The notes beneath the pieces were generated by a model, which saw only the letters and a program-made list of their open reading frames with translations, was not told where the DNA came from and searched no databases. DNA of 64,000 nucleotides, from positions 185,001-249,000 of the forward strand of contig CALSFV010000213.1 in NCBI GenBank assembly GCA_943737045.1, in the 5' to 3' direction. Below, in pieces: positions 26,570 through 38,380 of the stretch (its first letter is position 1; each line of letters begins with the position of its first letter). The stretch is from Parapristionchus giblindavisi. Taxonomy: Eukaryota; Nematoda; Chromadorea; Rhabditida; Diplogasteridae. The translations under genes were made by a program, and so were the position numbers.

Positions 26570-27790
26570 GATAGACTATCTGGCTCAAGTGACATTCCCT
26601 TGGCACTTGGCCAAAAAGTGATATGAACCGATCGGGCCCAAATCGTGCACAGTTGTAGTATGGGCTGACATAAGCTTGCACACGAAGTTTGGGTTCGTCA
26701 TATCTGCACCTTCGCTAAATAACGTAAGTTCGTTGAAGTGGCATCGAAATTTCATAGTTTACGGATTCATTCGATATATGTATACGATGAAGGGCAATAG
26801 TAAGCAGGTACATTCCACCAAGTATCATCCCGATCCAAAACCGTGAGACCCAGAAAAAAATTAAAAAGACCGGTCTGCGGCCCATAGAATGTTTTTATTA
26901 TTTTTCCTGCAATTGCCTATCGGTGAGGGTCTTTTTTTATTTCTTCAATTTGACGAGTATTCATTAGTGTAACTACTATATGAAAATGAACTAAACCACA
27001 ATCGTGGAAGTTGGCCTTATTCCCGAAAAACCACAACTAATTCACCTTTTTATCGCGAACTGATCGAATAAGCATATGCCGGTTACGGTTATGCATATTC
27101 GGAAATTCAAAATTCATAGTTTTTTTCGAAAAATACCGTCATATTACACCTCAGATATTCATAAAACAAACAAATAATAAAAGAAAAACAATAATATAAT
27201 ACCGCAATCGAATGAAAACAAACAGTGATTGACGAATTTTGAATTTCCGCCTTTGCATTACGGTAGGTGGCACACCATTTATCGTCTCAGTTTGCGATAA
27301 AAAGGTGAATTAGTTGTGGTTTTTCGGGAATAAGGCAAACTTCCACGATTGTGTTTTAGTTCACTTTCATATAGTAGTTACACTAATGAATACTCGTCAA
27401 ATTGAAGAAATAAAAAAAGACCCTCACCGATAGGCAATTGCAGGAAAAATAATAAAAACATTCTATGGGCCCCAGACCGGTCTTTTTAATTTTTTTCTGG
27501 GTCTCACGGTTTTGGATCGGGATGATACTTGGTGGAATGTACCTGCTTACTATTGCCCTTCATCGTATACATATATCGAATGAATCCGTAAACTATGAAA
27601 TTTCGATGCCACTTCAACGAACTTACGTTATTTAGCGAAGGTGCAGATATGACGAACCCAAACTTCGTGTGCAAGCTTATGTCAGCCCATACTACAACTG
27701 TGCACGATTTGGGCCCGATCGGTTCATATCACTTTTTGGCCAAGTGCCAAGCCATAAGCATAATATGTTCACTGAGTCAGATAGTCTCTC
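26570..27790. mobile_element. Foldback element, 1.2 kb
   Basis: The arms mirror around about 27175: ATATGAACCGATCGGGCCCA at 26621 has its complement ending at 27729, and pairing continues inward to near 27130 and 27220. The ends share an AGATAGACTATCTGG / CAGATAGTCTCT inverted motif. No transposase is encoded; reading frames over it (for example 27595-27870) come from the repeat itself. Probable non-autonomous DNA element. Confidence 0.8.
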
Positions 27791-30486
27791 TTAAACTTTA
27801 TCGCTTGCTAGTGATCAGAATCAGAATGACTATCATTTATTACAATTTGTGCCAAAATTATCAGGACTAAAATTACCTGTCTTCATGTGATTCACCCCTT
27901 GGGAATGTGACATTTAGTGATTGGGTTCAAGGCAAAACTTAAAGAACATGGGTAGTAGCAAGGCACTAGTAAATCTCGTTGTCGTCTCTTTCAGCTCTGA
28001 TACAGGCCTAGAGTATCTTCTCATATTCACGCCTATTCCGATTCCCTAACGATAATTCAACAAAATATATGACAGATATTGACTCGTGGATGACCTAGCG
28101 TCAATCTCCTTTACCCCTATGGCTATGGGTATCCCATCTCCAATTGCTGCTAGATGGAATAGACCAATGGGACCAAAGTCAAATCCGAGCAGAGTGCATT
28201 CAATGCTTCGTTCTGGGAACAGGGCAGACGAGTTAATATGGAGTTGTCGTCCGTATATACTTAAGAGATGACTGTTAATGAAATCAATTTGAAGGTGGGA
28301 GACTAAACGAAGAACAGTAAGATAAGGATCAATGATCAATTTAATCATGAGGCAAACGTGGAAACGAGTGTAAATCAGTGTATATCTAGTGTCAAAAAAT
28401 GCAATCGAAATCTAAAGATTATGGATTGACAATGTAGCCAAGCGATCTATCACAAATCATGATACCGTACCTAGCCGTACATGAAGAAACTCCCGTGAAC
28501 TTTGTCAATTGCTCAGTTACGGGTGTACTTCATGAACGGACATTCAGGCTTCACACGGTTAAAAGAGGGGAAACAACGGTACGGACCGGTAATGCAGCGC
28601 ACACCGAAACTAGACATGGAAGGAGGTAGTATACGGTAATTGATTGAATAGGTGGCGAATCAAAAGGACAGTGATAGATAGCGTGATGGTTTAAAAAGTT
28701 TAGTTAGAAAACGAATAAAAGCTATGTAGCGCCGAGATACAAGGACCCTTATAGATGCACGATTAAGAAGCAACCCTTGAAACACAATTAAGAACTAAGA
28801 CTTACGCTCTCTACAAAGAACACTTCGGTAGTCCAATGATGATAGATAGAGAGTGATCTATCACGTTCAGATCATTGATTAACGGAGTATACGTACTCTC
28901 AAAGGAAAGCTATTAAGACTAACGACTATTGATTTACCACAAAGCATCACTCTACACCCTACGGTAGACAATGAATACAAGTAGCGGTATACGATACCTC
29001 ATTGAAGAAGCGGGTGAGTCCGCAGGTAGACGAGAGGCGAAATAGACGGTAAATAAGTGAGTAGACGAGAGGCATCGTGACAGCTATCGAAGGTGTAGAA
29101 TGGCAGATGAGCAGACTATCCGATGGAGAGAAAAGATGAGGACTGATCGTTTAAGGGATATTGGTGTCTTATATACGTATGATCAAGGAGCGCGCACATT
29201 AGATCTACCCTGACTCTGGACATTCAACTTCAAGGATTTGATCGAACCAACAAGTGATCTACCCTGTTCCTATGATCAACCAATCGAGTGCACGTGCACT
29301 AACATGTGATGATATCGATGGGAATTGAGGGACCTACTGACCTACCAGATACATGCATCGATTGAGACCGCTTTTCGTCTCAATAGAGCGCACCATAGGT
29401 CAGATAAAATAATTGAGTGACTTGAAGTTTACTTCAATTGAAAGAACATTTGATGGAATGCATTACAGTATGTACACGATTGAAGTAGACTACTTCAAGT
29501 AAAAATGATAAGTACACTTCAATTGAAAAAATATTAAAATTTTAAAATTAATAATTTTGATAAAATAAATATTCTAAATGCCTCTAATAATTATCTTGGA
29601 ACAGATTTCGATGCAAATGAAGAAATATATGCGAAAATAAAGAGTGTTCCCCCCTTCCGGCCAGAAATTTATTTCATTGATAAAGCAGAGTATGATGATC
29701 GAAAGAATAATTACGATAACTTGGATTAACGAATACCAGCAATAATATTGAGTAATGCATGAAATATACGTTGGAGGATGCTGATGCTATTGCTGGACAT
29801 AATCTCTAAGATGGATTTACAATGAGAGATGCAATTGGGTTATTGTAGGTGCTCTAGGTTAGAGATAGAAAAGCGTATGAATAACAAAGATGCGAAGATA
29901 GTTGTATATTCACTATTGGTGGAACAAGTAACATGAGCGAATAAGATGACTAGGACTTATTCTAGACACTGTTTCATCATTCCGTTTCATTTATTGCCGT
30001 GTTTCTTGCAAATCTATAAAATTATTATTATTTTTGCCGTATACAAGGCTTTCTAGCCAAGCAAGAATCCTTTATTTATGAATTAAATCATCATGCGTCC
30101 ACAAAACATTTTTTTTACAACAAATTAGCGATTATTACAAGAAAATGTGTACAACGAAAATCACAGAACGGTGCAAAAAACAGACAAACTGACAGAGGAA
30201 TCAAGGTGCCTATCAAGTAGTGTTGTTAGATGGACTAAATTTCATACTCGAATAAATTTTAAATTTGATTTTAGTCTAGATGCACATTTAGTCGAGATTA
30301 AATGTTATTTTCGAATAATTTCGCTATTTTTTTATCGACCGGTCGAAAATAAAACCAAATGATATTCAACCTAAAATATTCAAGAATTTTATTCTACTAA
30401 ACAACACTACCGTCAAGGCTAATCAAGAAAATCAGATTGCGAACAAATTATGAGATAAAAATCAAAGATCAAGATAAAAGACAAAA
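27791..30486. other. Unassigned stretch
   Basis: No convincing exons. At 28046-28348 both strands have open frames of similar length without family features. Near 29400-29520 a CTTCAATTGAA-like motif recurs in both orientations. At 29020-29090 a short GTAGACGAGAGGC motif is repeated. No function can be supported. Confidence 0.4.
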
Positions 30487-32139
30487 CTACACTCTTGCAA
30501 TGGCTGAATAGATGACGTTTCCCAATGAGAAGATGTAGTAGGTGAAGAAGTTGAAGAGCTTGGCCAGTGCGGGAATCTTTCCAAGAATCCAATTGGAAGA
30601 TGAAGAGGAAGCGGTCGAAGACACCTCCTGAAAATGTAAAATATCACGTCAATTTTTACTTTTGAAATACGGTACTGTTTAAAACCGAAAGTAAACATAA
30701 GAAAGCAATCGAAGTGAATGACTGAAACGTAGTAAGTTTCTCAAAAGTCTCTAAAAGTAATCAAAGGAAACAGTAACAGGGATGCTAGAATTACAGTCGA
30801 CAGGGAATATCAATATCTTTTCCTTTTTTCGTGAGTTTTGAACCGAGCACATAATAGTTATTAAATAATATCATAATTGTTATTCACCTCAATTGTCTCC
30901 AATCCCTCAATCTCGTTGATGGTCTTGAAGATCTCTGTGGCGTGTTGTCCGAATACCGTAATCTTCGTTGAGAGTGCCGATGGTGTTATGGGAAAGATGA
31001 AGAAGACGTCGTGGGTCTCCATCATCTGTAAACAAATATGTTAATTTATTGATAATTATTTTATTTTGTTTTACATTGTTTGTTCGAGATATGCTCCAAT
31101 CCATCTATGCAATGTTTCAAAAATATGAAACGCGCAGCGCTTAGAAATGCCAAAAAATTACGGTATGATGCTCCATGGTGTACTCTCATCGTCTTTCCTC
31201 TCTCACTTTGCGTTCTCTTTCTCTTTTATGGTCAACGTTTTCCTCAATGACACCACGACCTCTCTATGAAACGAACTAATCTGTTGTAGTCAAATACGGA
31301 GTATTTATCAGAAAATCAATGGTTTCATGATTAAACTATTAATTAACTAAACTGTAAATAAAACACAAACTTTCATAGCCATTTCGTCCCTTTTCTCAGT
31401 CATCTTCATGAATTGTTTCCTTCCAACATTTAAGTCCATCTTCATCAAATACACATTTTCATCCTTTTTCAATTCCTCCATCTTTTCCATGCAGCGATGT
31501 ACGTTCTCCTCTTTTCCTGAATAAATTTCAAAGATTATAATTTTTTTGTTGATTTTAAGATTTAAAAAATACAGCCCAATCTGTCAATGAGATTAAATAT
31601 AGAACCAGTTGACTAATTCCAAATGGCTCTTGTTTTTTTAGAAAATTACTCATAAAGAAAATTCTCTTAAAAGATGTTCAGTTCTTAGAAATTATCTGCT
31701 TAGAACAGAATATCAGAAATTGAATTTCTTACTTTTCAAGAGGATTTTGCGCAGATAATTTAGAAAATGAAAAGTACGAAGGTATAAATTTAAGTAAATT
31801 TTTTGTCTATCTTTCCACGATCTACATAACTATTTTAAAAGCTCGCCTGTCACTTCAAATGTGCCCTTATTCTCGCCATCAGTGATGTTGACATCATAGC
31901 GAAGACCGTAGCCGGTGATTAGTTGGTCCGACTAAACATTGAAAATCGATGAGTATCTGGGCAGAACTTTTTTCGTTTCGACGGTTCAAGCGACAGATAT
32001 TATTCCGTGCAACAGAGCATTTAAAAAATGTAACTAAAACATGAAGGAAAAATAAAAAATTGTGATACCTCTAGGAATAATCTACATCTCTGTCTGTCGT
32101 TCAGCTCGATTGAACGAGTGTAGCATGGAAGCTGGAAAA

Positions 32140-32178
<39 letters not shown>

Positions 32179-32526
32179 GATTGCAAGAAAAGATAAATAT
32201 TTGTTATCATTATTATTTTCTTCGTTTGTTGATCTCTGATCACTCCAACAGAGTAAATATTATTAATATTTATCTTACAATTTACTAGCAAAATTAAAGT
32301 AATATCATTGATAGTGGAAGCATTAAAATTTGAACAAACGAAACAAACTGTACCAGTTAAAGCACAATATTACATTACGAATGTGAGAACTACAAAGCAC
32401 AAGGTTATGCAAAGTTACAATTGAATTCTCGATCGAAGATCAAAGATCACAAACCTCATCATCGGATTCGTTGTCGGAGTCGATGTCGATGATGAACTCA
32501 TACTTATCGGTAGTCTGGGGAGCCAT
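30487..32526 (-). CDS. Uncharacterised 193-aa protein with acidic N-terminus and hydrophobic C-terminus
   Basis: Five exons read downward: 32455-32526, 31847-31931, 31371-31516, 30888-31025, 30487-30627 (582 nt with TAG), all phase-consistent. The second intron uses a GC donor (CAG|GCGAGC); the others are GT. The protein begins MAPQTTDKYEFIIDI followed by an acidic patch SDNESDDE, has a Met/Lys-rich helical middle (EEL...KKDE, KMTEKRDEMAM), and ends in a Ser-rich stretch and a hydrophobic segment (LFNFFTYYIFSLGNVIYSAI), possibly a tail anchor or amphipathic helix. I do not recognise the family. No neighbour suggests a role. Confidence 0.75.
32141..32177. repeat. (ATT)n microsatellite
   Basis: About 12 perfect ATT units, inside the first intron of the 193-aa gene on the minus strand. 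Confidence 0.95.
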
Positions 32527-32696
32527 TGTTGAATCGTAAGAGTGAGCTGAACTGAAAGGATAATGTCATATTTGTTTTAATTTTAATTTTAATTAGCTTA
32601 TTTATTTATTTATTCTATCAAACAAATATGTATATAAGCACATTATTGGAAAAGAGGAAGACGGGATCATAGAGATCAGAGAAACCATAACGAGCG

Positions 32697-32697
32697 G

Positions 32698-32762
<65 letters not shown>
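32697..32762. repeat. (ATA)n microsatellite
   Basis: About 20 AAT/ATA units just upstream (minus sense) of the 193-aa gene. Confidence 0.95.
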
Positions 32763-32763
<1 letters not shown>

Positions 32764-32894
32764 TATATTTATCGTTTCTTATTGTTAGGCAAGTGAAAAA
32801 TAACGATACGAATAAAAGGGAAGAACGATAAAAGTGAAGAAACACCGCAACAACTATCACGCGTGTCACTGAAGAATCGAGTAAAATCTGGGGG

Positions 32895-34413
32895 TGGTTG
32901 GCACATTTTTTGACCCCCACATATTATTGCATTTTTCGGTAGCTCATATGGTGCCTAACAAGGTACCGTCGAGCTTTTTTTCATATCTTCATTTTCAACG
33001 TCGACAGACGACGTCAAACTTTTTGGACGCTAAAAATTGCCGACTTTGGAGCTCTGTAGCTCTTCAGGATTTAGTTTTGGTATCGAGACGTCAACAGAAG
33101 AATTCCGCGGAATGTCAAGGAGAATGCACCTGCATCATTGCTAGGTCGACATTTTAGTTAGTATTTTTGTAAATCGTTTTTATTGATTAGTTTTCTTAAA
33201 AATATAGAAGCCGAAATTTTACAATAGCTTATTCGATAGATCCCGACCAGAGCTTTTCAATGGTATGCTGAACCTATACTTTATTTAAGTGCGCTCGAAA
33301 GATATGATCATTTCAAGTTTTTTTTTTGATTGGGAAATTCGTGTAGTTTCATACACAAACCATCCAGATTGGTTGGTGAGCTGACCTATCAACCTTCACA
33401 ACAAGTGACTGGGTAGTCTAGTGGCTAAGGTGTCAGCATTTACTTTTGACTGTCAGGGGTTCGATCCTCCTTGCAGCAGATATCTTTTGTTGATTTTATT
33501 TTTGTCGAAATATCTTGCTGTGATTATGAAAATCAGAAAAGAGAACACCCTTGAACTTATCAGTAAGTGTAAACTTTAACACGATGAGGAATAGAAGAAT
33601 TGTGTATGAATCGGAGATTAGACGATGACGTCATCAAGGAGGAGGGAAAGGATGAGGAGGATAAGGACATAGAGATTCTAGGACAATACGAAGATCTTTA
33701 GGATGGTAGTCGAGGAAGAATGTGATGAAATATTCCTGTGAATTTGAAGTCTCGTTGTTGTCATATTGTAATTTGTCTTAATGGCGATTAATATTCATCG
33801 ATAGCTTATGATTCGTGATTTGAATTATAGAAATTAATATTCCAAAGTTCTCAAAATAACTTAAATATTTATGTACTAGAACAACAGTGAAACTAATTCA
33901 AAAGGGCGAATTGGTCACACGAGGTATAAGAGTGGGTAGATCACTGGCTGCGCCGCTCTCCTCTCGTGCGATCGCACTCAATTAAAACCTTGAAATGGTC
34001 ATAACTTTCGAGCGCACTTAAATAAAGTATAAGTTCAGCATACCATTGAAAAGCTCTGGTCGAGATCTATCGATTAAGCTATTGCAAAATTTCGGCTTCT
34101 ATATTTTTAAGAAAACTAATCAATAAAAACGATTTACAAAAATACTAATTAAAATATCGACCTGGCAATGATGCAGGCGTATACTCCTTGACATTGCGGG
34201 AAATTCTTCTGTTGACGACTCGATACCAAAACCAGACCCCTAAGAGCTATAGAGCTCCAAAGTCGGCCGATTTCGCCGTCCAAAAATTTTGACGACGTCT
34301 CTCGACGTTGAAAATGAAGATATGCAAAAAAGCTCGACGGTACCTTCTTAGGGACCATATGGACTACCAAAAAATGATGTCTGCTCGTTTTCGATTTTTT
34401 CAATGTGCCACCG
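32895..34413. mobile_element. Foldback element, 1.5 kb, with tRNA-like insert in its loop
   Basis: The arms 32895-33320 and 33990-34413 are reverse complements at high but imperfect identity (GGTACCGTCGAGCTTTTTT near 32961 against AAAGCTCGACGGTACC near 34328). The loop of about 670 bp carries a Pol III A-box/B-box pair. Frames across the arms (32894-33157 and 34149-34460) translate to mirror-related peptides and are not genes. Confidence 0.8.
33405..33475 (+). repeat. tRNA-like sequence (SINE-type Pol III boxes)
   Basis: An A-box match (TAGTCTAGTGG, 33414-33424) and a B-box match (GGTTCGATCC, 33458-33467) lie 44 bp apart, and a T-arm-like stem AGGGG/CTCCT forms. The acceptor ends do not pair and the anticodon loop is the wrong size, so it is a tRNA pseudogene or the head of a tRNA-derived SINE rather than a working tRNA. 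Confidence 0.45.
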
Positions 34414-34511
34414 TTTATTCGAACCTTACGCGACACGCGTGCTATATCTTGTAACACCATTTAGTATTTCTGTATAGGTCTGATGGTGCACACTATCATA
34501 GCTAAGCTTAA

Positions 34512-34612
34512 CGTGACACCCCAAGCTAACTTGAAAGTATCCGCTCTGGCAACACTCTCTCACTTTCCGCGAGAGGATGTGGCGAGAGCGGATTGTCAAT
34601 TTGGGTTGTACT
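34512..34612. mobile_element. Family 'F' short foldback repeat, copy 2
   Basis: ACACCCCAAGCTAACTTGAA at the left and GGATTGTCAATTTGGGTTG at the right flank a hairpin centred on CTCTCTCACTTTCCGCGAGAG. Same family as the copy at 18.1 kb, more diverged. Confidence 0.65.
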
Positions 34613-36360
34613 TTTATTCACTAGTCAAGCCTTGCTGAGTGATGTTGGCCCGATGCCAAGAGAAGGCGTCGCTGTGTTTGACCTTCTAATTTTCGCGCGC
34701 ACTCTCTCACTCTCCTTCTTCAGCTCTAACTTTTTCTAACCTTCATCTTGGTCTCTTCATAATGTCAGTCTCTCTCGCATTAATGAAGAATATGGGTTCA
34801 TCCCATAATCATAAAAGTTGATTCATATGTTTAAGGGAAGTAATATTCCGGAAAAAAAGCAGCTCGGAAAAATTAAAGAGATGTTAGTTTTGCCCTCTTG
34901 GAAAAAGCAGTAAAAAAAAATATCTCAGTTCCCTGACTTTTTGAAAATAAACATTTCAAGTCTCCATCTGTACAAAGAACGGAAATAATTGTATTTTAAA
35001 TGATTTTTTTTTAAACTCGAAAATAAATGTAAAAAGCAAATATCTTAGTAGAGCGTCCTTAGTACGGCTAAAGACTTGAAACTTCGTTATGCGATTTTTC
35101 ACCCAGAAAACAAGTTTCAAGTCTCTAGATAGTCAGGGACAAAGAAATAATTAATGATATAATATAATAGAAATAGTGTTTGAAGAAAATAAAGTGAAGA
35201 TCTAATGAAGACAATGATCCTGTCGAGATCTCGCGTCTAGTCCATCTTGGTTACGCCCCCATTGTGTCATACCGTAGTTCGAAGCATGGAAGCCACACCA
35301 ATCGTCACCAGTGGATAAAGTATGGTTGTAATTGTCTATAGAGCAGACATATTCTATTCTGCACTACAATACTTTGTGTCATGTATGACGAGACTCGAAC
35401 ATTTACCTAAATTAAGAACATCATATTTAGGAAGAAATAATCAGATAATACAAAATTGAAACAGGTTACTAATGCTACGATCAAAGACAATAAAAACAAG
35501 GCAAGAAAGTTTGCAATACAAGGAGAGTATTCTCTGATTTTCATTTCTTTTCACTACTTTTGAAAAGAGCTTTAGTGTTTAAAGGAATTTCAAAGTAAGA
35601 TATCCTATTTCGATTTTTTCTTCTTTCGATAATCACAAGTGAATTCAATACAGTTGAATGGCGAACACCAATCACGCTTAAGAACACCCCACTGGTGCCA
35701 TGTTGATCTGAGTTCGTTACTACGTTATGCTTGTATACTTTTGCCTCCAACCATGGTTGACACTGTAGTCTACAGAATCGAAGCGACGTATTCACAGTTC
35801 CGAAATTTCCCGTTATTTCTGTGCATGAGAACAATCAATCAATCAATTTATTTTTATCAAGTAAAATAAAGGAGGGCCGTTTCCTCCGCTGGTAGCATTT
35901 TCGTGCATTTTCCAAGTTCTGAACACTGCATAACAACGAGAGAGCGTTGCGCGTCGAAGAGACCATTGAGAGAGGTTACGCTCCCTTTAAAGATGGAGGC
36001 CCTCGAATGTCTATGCAAATGTACAACATATCTATTATGCAAGGGACAAGTGATATGCAAGAAATTAGCACGACCAATCATCAATCCCGTAGCGCAGTGG
36101 TAAAAGTGCTCACTAGTAAGCGTAACGTCGCGGGTTCGAAACCTATTGCTGAACTTTCCAATTTTCAAAATTTCGCGCCTTTGCATGTACATCAAGCATG
36201 GATTCGTGATTCTAGCGATCAATAAGCTAAATTAGCATAAACTAATTTATGTAAGGTATGCAGAAAAACTTTTCCTATCTTTCTGTCTTCACAGTTTGTT
36301 CACGAAAATATTGCTCGGACACCACCATTGACTGAAATGCATACAGACATTGAATACGAT
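34613..36360. other. Repeat-derived intergenic region
   Basis: 35690-35850 is similar to the reverse complement of 63715-63840. About 35930-35995 is an inverted partial copy of the family 'F' repeat tail also seen at 55010-55060. A tRNA-like segment follows at 36083-36150. Opposed open frames (35857-36222 minus, 35947-36225 plus) cover this mosaic and have no family features. Confidence 0.5.
36083..36150 (+). repeat. tRNA-like sequence with Pol III boxes
   Basis: A-box TAGCGCAGTGG (36090-36100) with a GCGC/GTGC D-stem, and B-box GGTTCGAAACC (36133-36143). The T stem and acceptor stem do not pair well and no normal anticodon arm forms, so this is read as a tRNA-derived repeat. Confidence 0.4.
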
Positions 36361-36366
36361 AATGTA

Positions 36367-37799
36367 CAGTGTAGCCAAAAAGTCATGGGACACTTTTTCA
36401 ACTTTTTATAACTTTTGATCCAGGAAAGCAATCAAGCTGATCTTTTGAGTCAATGTAGAGAATTTATCAAGGTATACAACCATGATGTGTTGGTGTAATT
36501 AAATTAGTTCACTGTTGCATAGTAATGATTCTATCGAAATACACTTTTTTGAAAAAATACATTTCTTGGTGAAAGGCGCTGTTCTTCTGAAACACTGTGA
36601 GAGTGTAGGCATATACTAGTGCTGCACAGTCAAACAATCCGGAATGGCTCTGACTCCGATTTCGAGCTGTAGCTTTGTTGCGAATTTGACCCCCAAAATT
36701 TATAACTCAGCTTCTAGATGTGCTAACGACCCGCTCTAAGTGCTGAAATGATGCCAGTGGCGAGTAATGTTTATCCCCAGATTACGGTAGTCAAAGCTCG
36801 ACATTTGCCCTCAGGGCATAAAATAATTTTTTTGAAGAAGGACTGAATTTGAGACCCTACCGTTCAGAGGGCGCTTCTTCTAAAAATATGGTTCCTGCGC
36901 AAGCAGCTTTGTAATGTATCATATATTTATTTCCCTTATTTTGGCTTAGTTCTGATTCCTTTTAGACCCGTAGCTAAAGTTATGCTGAGGTTTACTCGGT
37001 GCGCGCTCTTGTGCTTTCTCTCTCACTTCTCTCGTTCCCGGTCCTCAATTGATGAAATCTTTTATTTTCAAAGCACCTATGCATGTTAGAGATGTTCACA
37101 AAAGTTTTTATACTATTGCTGAACTTCGATCTTTGATCTTTGTATTTTGATCTTTGATCGCTGAAACCGAGTAGACCTCAGCATAACTTTAGCTACGGGT
37201 ATAAAAGGAATCGGAACTAAACCAAAATAAGGGAAATAAATATATGATACATTACAAAGCTGCTTGCGCAGGAACCATATTTTTAGAAGACCCGCCCTCT
37301 GAACGGTAGGGTCTCAAATTCAGTCCTTCTTCAAAAAAATTATTTTATGCCCTGAGGGCAAATGTCGAGCTTTGACTACCGTAATCTGGGGATAAACATT
37401 ACTCGCCACTGGCATCATTTCAGCACTTAGAGCGGGTCGTTAGCACATCTAGAAGCTGAGTTATAAATTTTGGGGGTCAAATTCGCAACAAAGCTACAGC
37501 TCGAAATCGGAGTCAGAGCCATTCCGGATTGTTTGACTGTGCAGCACTAGTATATGCCTACACTCTCACAGTGTTTCAGAAGAACAGCGCCTTTCACCAA
37601 GAAATGTATTTTTTCAAAAAAGTGTATTTCGATATAATCATTACTATGCAACAGTGAACTAATTTAATTACACCAACACATCATGGTTGTATACCTTGAT
37701 AAATTCTCTACATTGACTCAAAAGATCAGCTTGATTGCTTTCCTGGATCAAAAGTTATAAAAAGTTGAAAAAGTGTCCCATGACTTTTTGGCTACACTG
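36367..37799. mobile_element. Mariner/Tc1-type palindromic non-autonomous element, 1433 bp, TA-flanked
   Basis: The two ends are exact reverse complements beginning CAGTGTAGCCAAAAAGTCAT and are flanked by TA on both sides (36365-36366 and 37800-37801), the target duplication of Tc1/mariner transposition. The whole element is a foldback: arms 36367 to about 37000 and about 37167-37799 pair nearly perfectly around 37083, leaving a loop of about 165 bp that contains a GATCTTTGATCTTTG run. No transposase frame is present. Confidence 0.88.
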
Positions 37800-37997
37800 T
37801 AGAAATTGGAGAGTCTCTTATGTCTGGGGGCGTATTATACATATATCTGCTTCTCCTTCACAAAATCTCGATGGATTACCATGAGGATTATCCATGGGCA
37901 GATATAGTCGTAGTTCATTGACAAATTGAAAAGGTAAGTAAGGAATAGGAGAAGGTGTGAAGATATGTGGAAAAGCTCACGGACCTTAAAGAAGGGG

Positions 37998-38116
37998 ACC
38001 CATGAGTTGGCATGACTGACTCCCGCCACGATAAGCATGCTGGCTATTGTTTATATTATATGGTAATTGGCGTAAGGGATAATGAGAAAATGAGAGAGAA
38101 AGTATGCAAATTCGAT
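37998..38116 (+). repeat. Dispersed repeat shared with the end of the window
   Basis: About 119 bp match 63880-64000 with a few substitutions (both contain CGATAAGCATG and GGCTATTGTTTATATTATAT). The following 38215-38275 matches, in reverse complement, the end of the astacin region (21225-21260), so this is a patchwork of fragments. Confidence 0.7.
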
Positions 38117-38380
38117 GAGCACTCTCTACGTGCCTTGAATGTTGTACTTTCAATACTCATAGTGAGCTTTAAACATATCGGGAATCAATATCAGATATGT
38201 CTTTCGATTCGTGTGATGAATCTCTATCATACTATCCGAACAGTCTTATTACGAAAAAACTCGTGGGTCGGTTATAATAAGTTAAAACGAGAGAAAAAAA
38301 GAAATATATTGAGGATAATACTGATTGCCATTTTCTTATAATACTTTACATCTTATAGGTAAATTAATCCTCTATTCGGG

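Noticed and set aside
28046..28348. 100-codon minus frame with an overlapping 61-codon plus frame
   Set aside because: No known motif and similar openness on both strands; no splice partner found.
33405..33475. Functional tRNA gene
   Set aside because: A/B boxes are present but the acceptor stem does not pair and the anticodon loop is wrong in size.
32894..34460. Mirror-related frames of 87 and 103 codons
   Set aside because: Both are translations of the two arms of one foldback element, with no start, splice or family features.
35857..36225. Opposed 121- and 92-codon frames
   Set aside because: They cover a patchwork of dispersed repeats and a tRNA-like segment; no coding support.
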